Positions 58,401 through 64,000 of a DNA stretch of 64,000 bases are shown piece after piece (within the stretch, counting starts at the first letter, position 1; every line of letters begins with the position of its first letter). This DNA comes from Plantago major (taxonomy: Eukaryota; Streptophyta; Magnoliopsida; Lamiales; Plantaginaceae). The notes under the pieces are model-generated. The model worked only from the letters and a program-made list of their open reading frames with translations, searched no databases and was not told the DNA's origin. A program made the translations under genes and the position numbers. The stretch is taken from positions 70,227,035 through 70,291,034 of the forward strand of contig CM048844.1 of the NCBI GenBank assembly GCA_026545765.1, given 5' to 3'.

Positions 58401-61400
58401 CATTGCAAACCGGGTAAGAACAGGGTAACAACCAGACACTGATATTTGAAATCCTGTAAACAGATCAACGATGACAATTTGCCACTCCTTGACACACTGC
58501 ACAGCCACATCCCATTTCTCTTGTTCTTCCATCGAATCCATTCCAATGCAGTCTCAGTTTACCATCCAAAATTTCTAATTATTGAGCTCCAATGAGATTT
58601 CAACAATCTTTATTTATCGATTGCCTTCAAATTAATTTCATTGGTTGATTGATACTCCCTCTGCTCTGTCAATTGTTTGGGTTTTCCTTTTTTTCATCTT
58701 GTTTGATTCAGTAGTTTACATATCCTTTATTCCTTTTATAGGAACCTTTTCTTACTACTTTATTATGGGCCCAGCGACATTTAAAAGCTAGGTCAATTGT
58801 TTTCCAGTAAAACAAGCCTGTTGATCCAAGTCAGGTCGGTGTTGACTCATATCAGGGCAGTTTGGGATCAGGTGTGGTTGGAAAATTTTCACGAAATGGG
58901 TTAACAAAATTTCCCCATATTAATTTAATGTCCACCCATTTATAAATGGGTAAAATGTACGGTCATTGTTTTAACCATTGTTCATATTTTTTAGTCCATA
59001 TCCACCCATATCGGTCCAGACCCCCCCACCCCCCCCCCCCCCTCCACACACACACACACACACTTAGTATCATGGAGAAGCAGCAGAACCTTTGGCATCT
59101 ATCTCGACCATAATGGTTGCAGGCCCATCAATGCAAGCCTTTTTTGAGCCTGGGGGTGGGATCATTGATCCAATGATCCCACCCCCAGGATCGACAAGAC
59201 CCAGTGCAAGATCATATCTTTTCATAACATATTTTTGGAGGTATGGATTTGGCAGTAGTCCCTGTTTGATCCCTATATTGATCCTACCAAACCTAATGAC
59301 ATGTGATGCGGGGTTGAATGGTAGAAACTCAACCTAGGTTTACATCTACTAAAATTGTAGCACCTCTCAAGTCTGAACGACTGAGTTCTGTTATCGTCAA
59401 GCTCGTACCTATGGCTAAACACTTTGGTAATAATGTAGTTCACGCTTATATGATATTTAAATCGCACAACATTGAGTTGTGATGAATTATTTGATTGTGG
59501 TTGCTTAAATCCCACCTCTTTCTCTCGGTTTTTGGTACTTTTACTGTCTTTTGTGTTTAATACAAATAGAGTAGTTAAATATTCAAATTAGAGTTTTCAT
59601 GTATGCTGACATGTTAAGCTTCAGAATTTCTCTTCTGTGGGGAATAATGTAGTAATGCTTCATCACTTCTCAGGATAAATTGGAGTCATTTTTGAGGAAT
59701 AACATGTCTTCAGCTTCCACAATGAACCTGCCTGCATATTCTCTAAATACAAACCATGAGCAGAGTGACTGCTTGCGTTCAGGAGGTTTGTTCTCTTGCT
59801 TTTGACTGGCCGAGTCTCTTTCTTTTGAGAAGCTGTGTAATCAGTGTCATATCCTATTCTGTATACTATATTTGTTATTCATCCTTCGCCATTCTAAGTA
59901 CATATATGTACAGATTGTATAGATAATCATAGTAATACTGGAGAACTATTTATTTTATTTATTTACCAGGTATTTTTGTTCAAATTCACATTCTATTCAT
60001 GCTTACAGAAGTTTGAAATGCTTATCACTATTAGTATATTGGATAAAATATCCCTCAGTCCAAGGGCATTATATCTGCCTATGTTGTGTTATTCATCTGG
60101 ATACACCCTCCAAAAGAACATTGCAACTGTTGAGACCCTTCGTATTAAAATCGTCACATATTGCAGTTCTTGTTCAGTTAATCAGAATGATTTATTTGTT
60201 ATATCATAATTTATTTCATGATAGTTCCATGTTTTAGCTGAAATCCCACGACGCCTATTGGAAATGAACTCTAGGGCACCAATTATTTTTCCATTGGGGC
60301 ATGAATGTAACTGGGATGTGCATGCTTTGAAGGCTAACACTGCATGTGCAACTACTTGCTGCTCCTTTAGGTAGAGAGCTTAGGAGAATTTCAGACTGCA
60401 TGTGTGAAATAACTGTGATTTCTATATATAAGGGCTTTTAGGATTGGGTTGCAGTATTTAGTTGCGGGAGTGGTGTGGCATTATACAAATTAAAGAGGTC
60501 TAATATGTCATGTGGACAGTCTTCTTGGGGTACTAGAATTATATATTGACAAGTTGTTCATGTTGAGTGGTGTGGCATTATACAAATTAAAGAGGTTCAA
60601 TATGTGACATGGACAGTTTTGTTGGGGTACTAGAATTATATATCAACAAGTTGATCATGCGCCAACATGGAGTACCCATCCAACATGAGATGGAAGAATA
60701 AATCTATTGGAGGTCCGGAATCTGTTACGTGGTACTTAAGTCCTATTTGTCAAGAAACAGTACTTTGATTGCATACTGTTGTCTCACGATTTATTATGCG
60801 TTGCATTAGATTTGGTACTCCATATTTTTGTGAGATTTCATTCCAGTGGAGTCTAGCACATCTAGCTCAAGTTATGATTAATTTACGTCTGTAGATTTCT
60901 TCTAAGAAACGTTTATTACAGAATCATATATTCCTTATTATGTCACCAATTTGAAAACATGCTTATGGGTGTAGAGATGAACTGTTATGCTTCTCTATTC
61001 TTGGTTTCAGAGTATGTTACTGTAATCTTGACCAAAATTTGTGTTATAGTTTCAGCAGTGAGTTCTACAACCAGACTTCTTCTGGACGAAAATTGCCAAG
61101 CCTTTGGTCAGATTTCTGCAAATCTTTCGACTTTTAAGGTAAGTCTGGATGCTCACCTATAAAAGAATCCTGTACCTATTCTCTTGTACTATCCAACTTT
61201 CCACCCCGGATGTTCTCTTGAGCATGGTGGATTTACTGTATTAATATGGATATGCAGGATAGTTACATTTTTAAGAGACTGATACACTTCATGTGCTAAG
61301 TCTGCTATGTGTGTGGGTGTGTGTGTGTGTTATGACTCCATTGCATCCTTAACAGAAATGACTCCCTGTCTGGAGTATAGTCTTGAGTCAAGATTTATTA

Positions 61401-63942
61401 GGGACTTCTCAAATTGATAAATTAGGCGACCAGAACCTTCAGCTTGAAACTCCCTTTTGTGGCGGTGTTCATTGTAATTTCATATCATAGCCACTTCGTG
61501 TTGAAGGATTACGTAAATAGAAGTGAAACAGCATGTGATAGAGCGGGTGGCAATGAAAAGATAACTGGAGAAGCATTGGGGAGAAATAGTTGAAGGCGGG
61601 ATAATATAGAAGGGGAAGAATACTAGGCGAACTGAAGAAATATCTGGGTAAACTAGAAGAAGAATAAGCAGTAAAAGACAAAGAGTTTGGAGAGCTTTAG
61701 AGCTCAAGATTCAATATGAATAATCAGATTGTATCATAAGAATCTGGAATGGTGTGGAGCTTAGTCTGTATTGTGTAGGCTAGCAAAAACACCTAAACAA
61801 AGGAAATATATTAAACTTGAATCCTACCAAAAAAACAACTACCTATTACCAAATATAAGAAACTCTAATTAAAATGCATTAAGAAATCATCTAACAACCT
61901 AGTGATATTCTAATAAAATCGTTTCCATCACCATGGAAACGAGAATTTAGCATTAGTCCTATCAAATAGCAGTTAGAATCATTGAGTGTGATAGGAATTA
62001 TCATAACAATATGATCAGTTGCTCTATTGGAACATTATATTCGTGGAAGATGATAATGAGAGTTGCTCTATTATATATTTATATTTAAAAAGTGAGTAAT
62101 TGAACTATATAAAGATCTGCACAATCTCTGTTTGGTAATGAGAGTTGTCTCTTTCATGATAAGCGAACAGTTATGACATTAATTAGGTAAAACTTATGAG
62201 TAGCTGTAGCGCAGTTAAATAGCAGATTAAGTACTAACCAATGCTGTTATTTAAGGGAGAATCTTCAAATGCTTTGTTGGATGGAGAAAATGGCTGTGGA
62301 GATATTCTTAGAGGATATCTTCTTGAAGAAGTACGTGTGTTTATTTTGGTTTATAGATAAAATGAAACATGAAGTTCGGAGCTGTGTGTGGGGGTTTGGA
62401 TAAATGACAGAACAGCAGAGACAGCAAGCGGGCGACTACATGCTGTTCTAGTTTCTGGCTCAGCGAACTGCAATATTTTATGGATTAGCTTTGGTACAGG
62501 AGACATCTTAATTAGCTATGCGTCAAGGAACACAATTTGCTACATACTGTTTCTGAAGACCAAGCACCCCTCTAGACAGGACGCAGCATCATGTGTCATT
62601 ATCTAGAAAACTACTTCAAAAGGCATATTTATGACTTCCGCTAAAAATTTTTAAAATTGGTATTCATTGGTCTCAGAAAGAGGCTCTGCTCGAGCTGTGA
62701 GGACATTAAATAAATTCTCCATTTAGTTACCACCTTAGAACAATGATTGCCCTTTGCTTCTTTATGTCCTTATTCTTATGCATCTGACACAGATAAATTG
62801 AAGCGGGCCAAGTTCAGAATTCAGATTATGTTTTGGTTGTTCTGCAAAGTATTTCTCTTCCCCATTTTTCACATACTGTTTCTTTACTGATTTGATGTTG
62901 TATATCAGTTGCAGGAAAACATCGATCTCTTTTTTCGTACAAGGAACAACTTGACTACAATTTTGAATGAGTATGTGATTCTATGAACTTGCAATAATTA
63001 CAACTAGCTCTCTTAGTGTGTCGTTAGCTTTCATTCTGTTTTATCTAAAGTGATGGTAGCTAATCAATAAAAACATGCTTAAAGATGAAGAAAATGTGAA
63101 AGTAATGGTATGATGCTCACGCTTCCACCCCATACTGCTGTGCCGGATGATGTATCTGAAGAGATGAATGCAAAGTGTTATAACCTAAAATAGTATTCCC
63201 TCCGTCCCGTTTGATTCAGTATGCTTACTTTTTGACTGGTAGTTTAGAAGGGTTTGTACTATGTATCTGTTAATTGTGTTAGGGCCCACATATATATGAG
63301 ATAAAGTTTGCCAAATATAGAAAGTAGAAATATATAGGATAAAATTGGATGGACAAAAATGAAAACATATAGAATCCCATAGATATGAGGGAGAACTGGT
63401 CTTGTAGGAGTATTAATTTTGAATCTGTAAAATTAAAAGGGTGGATACTTGCAATTCGTAAATTAATGTTTCCTGTGAAGCCCTTGTATATGCATTATTG
63501 TACGAGTGGTTAGGATTTAGTACAACTTATTATATTAATTGTACAAGGGATCTAACTGTTACTGTTCAGTACAATTAAAAGGGATGAGTGTTAATCTGTA
63601 CAGGTGAGGTTGCTATAGAAAACCCCTGAATTTTACGTCATGCTGTCTTAGTTTTATTTACTTAATGGTGCGTTCTCAAAAGTTGTCCTTGTATTTTCTG
63701 AATTATGGAAAGAAGGTTTTGAAAAGTACCGAAATATCATGGGGCTGATATTTGATATTTAATCAGATTATAGTGCAAGGATTGTGACTCTAGTGCTTTT
63801 TTCTATCTTAGTTTCATAATTGTCTCTTGGTCTTCTTGTATGCAGCATGAGAAATATGCCTGGGATGATGAGCCGGATGCCACCTCTTCCTGTTCTCTTA
63901 AATGAGGATCTGGCGAGTAGTATTTTCCCGCGTTCATCTCAG
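55451..63942 (+). CDS. DUF3755 / SANT-like nuclear protein, 3' end outside window
   Basis: Inferred coding exons: 55451-55767, 57606-57705, 57816-57872, 59674-59785, 61056-61138, about 62911-62970, 63846-63942, continuing right. The N-terminus (MAGESGFHHQPPFK) is Gly/Ser/Asn-rich with an Ala run. The conserved core is LKHDTGLAVEWSVEEQYKLE, running into an ANEPNIMRYIKIAASLHDKT and VRDVALRCRWMA segment: a SANT/Myb-like helix set. It is followed by a basic RKRRK nuclear-signal-like patch, LLLDENCQAFGQISANLSTF, and MRNMPGMMSRMPPLPVLLNE. This matches the plant DUF3755 family, thought nuclear, function not established. Donor at 55768 (GTCGGT) is weak but gives the right frame. The phase across the 62911-62970 exon could not be confirmed. 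Introns are large (1.8 kb) and repeat-bearing. Confidence 0.85.
58280..59062. repeat. Intronic repeat-derived block
   Basis: In the third intron. It starts near GGGGGTGGCAAAATG and ends in a C-rich tract (59021-59042) and a CA microsatellite (59043-59062). GGGTTAAC and CCCATTTATAAATGGG words occur. It resembles a decayed inverted-repeat (hAT-type) MITE, but ends and target site were not resolved. Confidence 0.35.
59149..59189. repeat. Perfect 19-base-arm hairpin
   Basis: Arms 59149-59167 (CCTGGGGGTGGGATCATTG) and 59171-59189, loop ATC. Both arms are exact reverse complements and GC-rich, unlike the intron around them. Confidence 0.95.
60468..60661 (+). repeat. 97-base tandem duplication in intron
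   Basis: Units 60468-60564 and 60565-60661, both with GAGTGGTGTGGCATTATACA, GGACAGT and GGGGTACTAGAATTATATAT. They differ at roughly a dozen positions. Confidence 0.93.
63196..63394. mobile_element. Stowaway-like MITE, decayed
   Basis: Starts TTCCCTCCGTCCCGTTTGAT after TA, the Stowaway signature, and ends near ATATGAGGGAGAA. Inverted match at the ends is limited to about 8 bases; it lies in the last intron visible. Confidence 0.5.
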
Positions 63943-64000
63943 GTATGTCCTGATTCGAACTCAACTCGAGCATTTAATTTTCTGCCTACAGTTGTCTCCG

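Noticed and set aside
62257-62330. Possible extra exon in the DUF3755 gene (GESSNALLDGENGCGDIL)
   Set aside because: It has splice-like borders and fits the phase, but no counterpart is known to me in family members; left out pending transcript evidence.

Overview
This is a plant nuclear DNA window. It is AT-rich and has GT-AG introns, plant-type MITEs, LTR retrotransposons and two CACTA (En/Spm) elements. The two host genes are homologous to known plant proteins: a VPS13/chorein lipid-transfer protein and a DUF3755 protein. The organism is a eudicot, possibly an asterid; I cannot name the species. Most of the window is nested, decayed transposable elements. Only the two edge genes look intact as far as they can be seen.

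Layout. 1-2930: a tandem array of a miniature LTR element (TRIM) interrupted by a Mutator-like MITE, then a diverged two-copy repeat. 3272-8265 (minus): the first eight coding exons of a VPS13-like gene; its remaining exons must lie beyond the left edge or be lost. 8640-9290: a long inverted-repeat element. 10866-18630: a foldback-like inverted repeat split by CACTA-1 (11458-18202, TSD TCT), which carries decayed TNP2-type and Ptta/En/Spm-type genes. 18630-20880: a Ty1/copia RT/RNase H fragment with its 3' LTR. 21126-23170: a Stowaway-like MITE interrupted by a Mutator-like MITE (9-bp TSD), followed by another long-TIR element. 23180-27780: mostly AT-rich non-coding DNA with MITEs. 27782-29433: a decayed mariner-like transposase.

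30173-50290 is a four-layer nest. A MULE/Ulp1-associated pseudogene is split by a minus-strand Ty3/gypsy element (31471-50034, TSD ACAGG). The gypsy element holds a truncated plus-strand Ty1/copia element (36213 to about 49718). The copia gag is split by CACTA-2 (38685-46450, TSD TGA). The coding sense of the outermost pseudogene resumes across the gypsy insertion, which confirms the order of events.

50040-55200 holds repeat-derived DNA, an unrecognised ORF, and a truncated PIF/Harbinger transposase facing it. 55451 to beyond 63942 (plus) is a DUF3755/SANT-like gene with large introns that continues past the right edge. No rRNA, tRNA or CRISPR was seen. No clearly new functional system was found; the main interest is the stratigraphy of insertions and several striking palindromes and tandem repeats.
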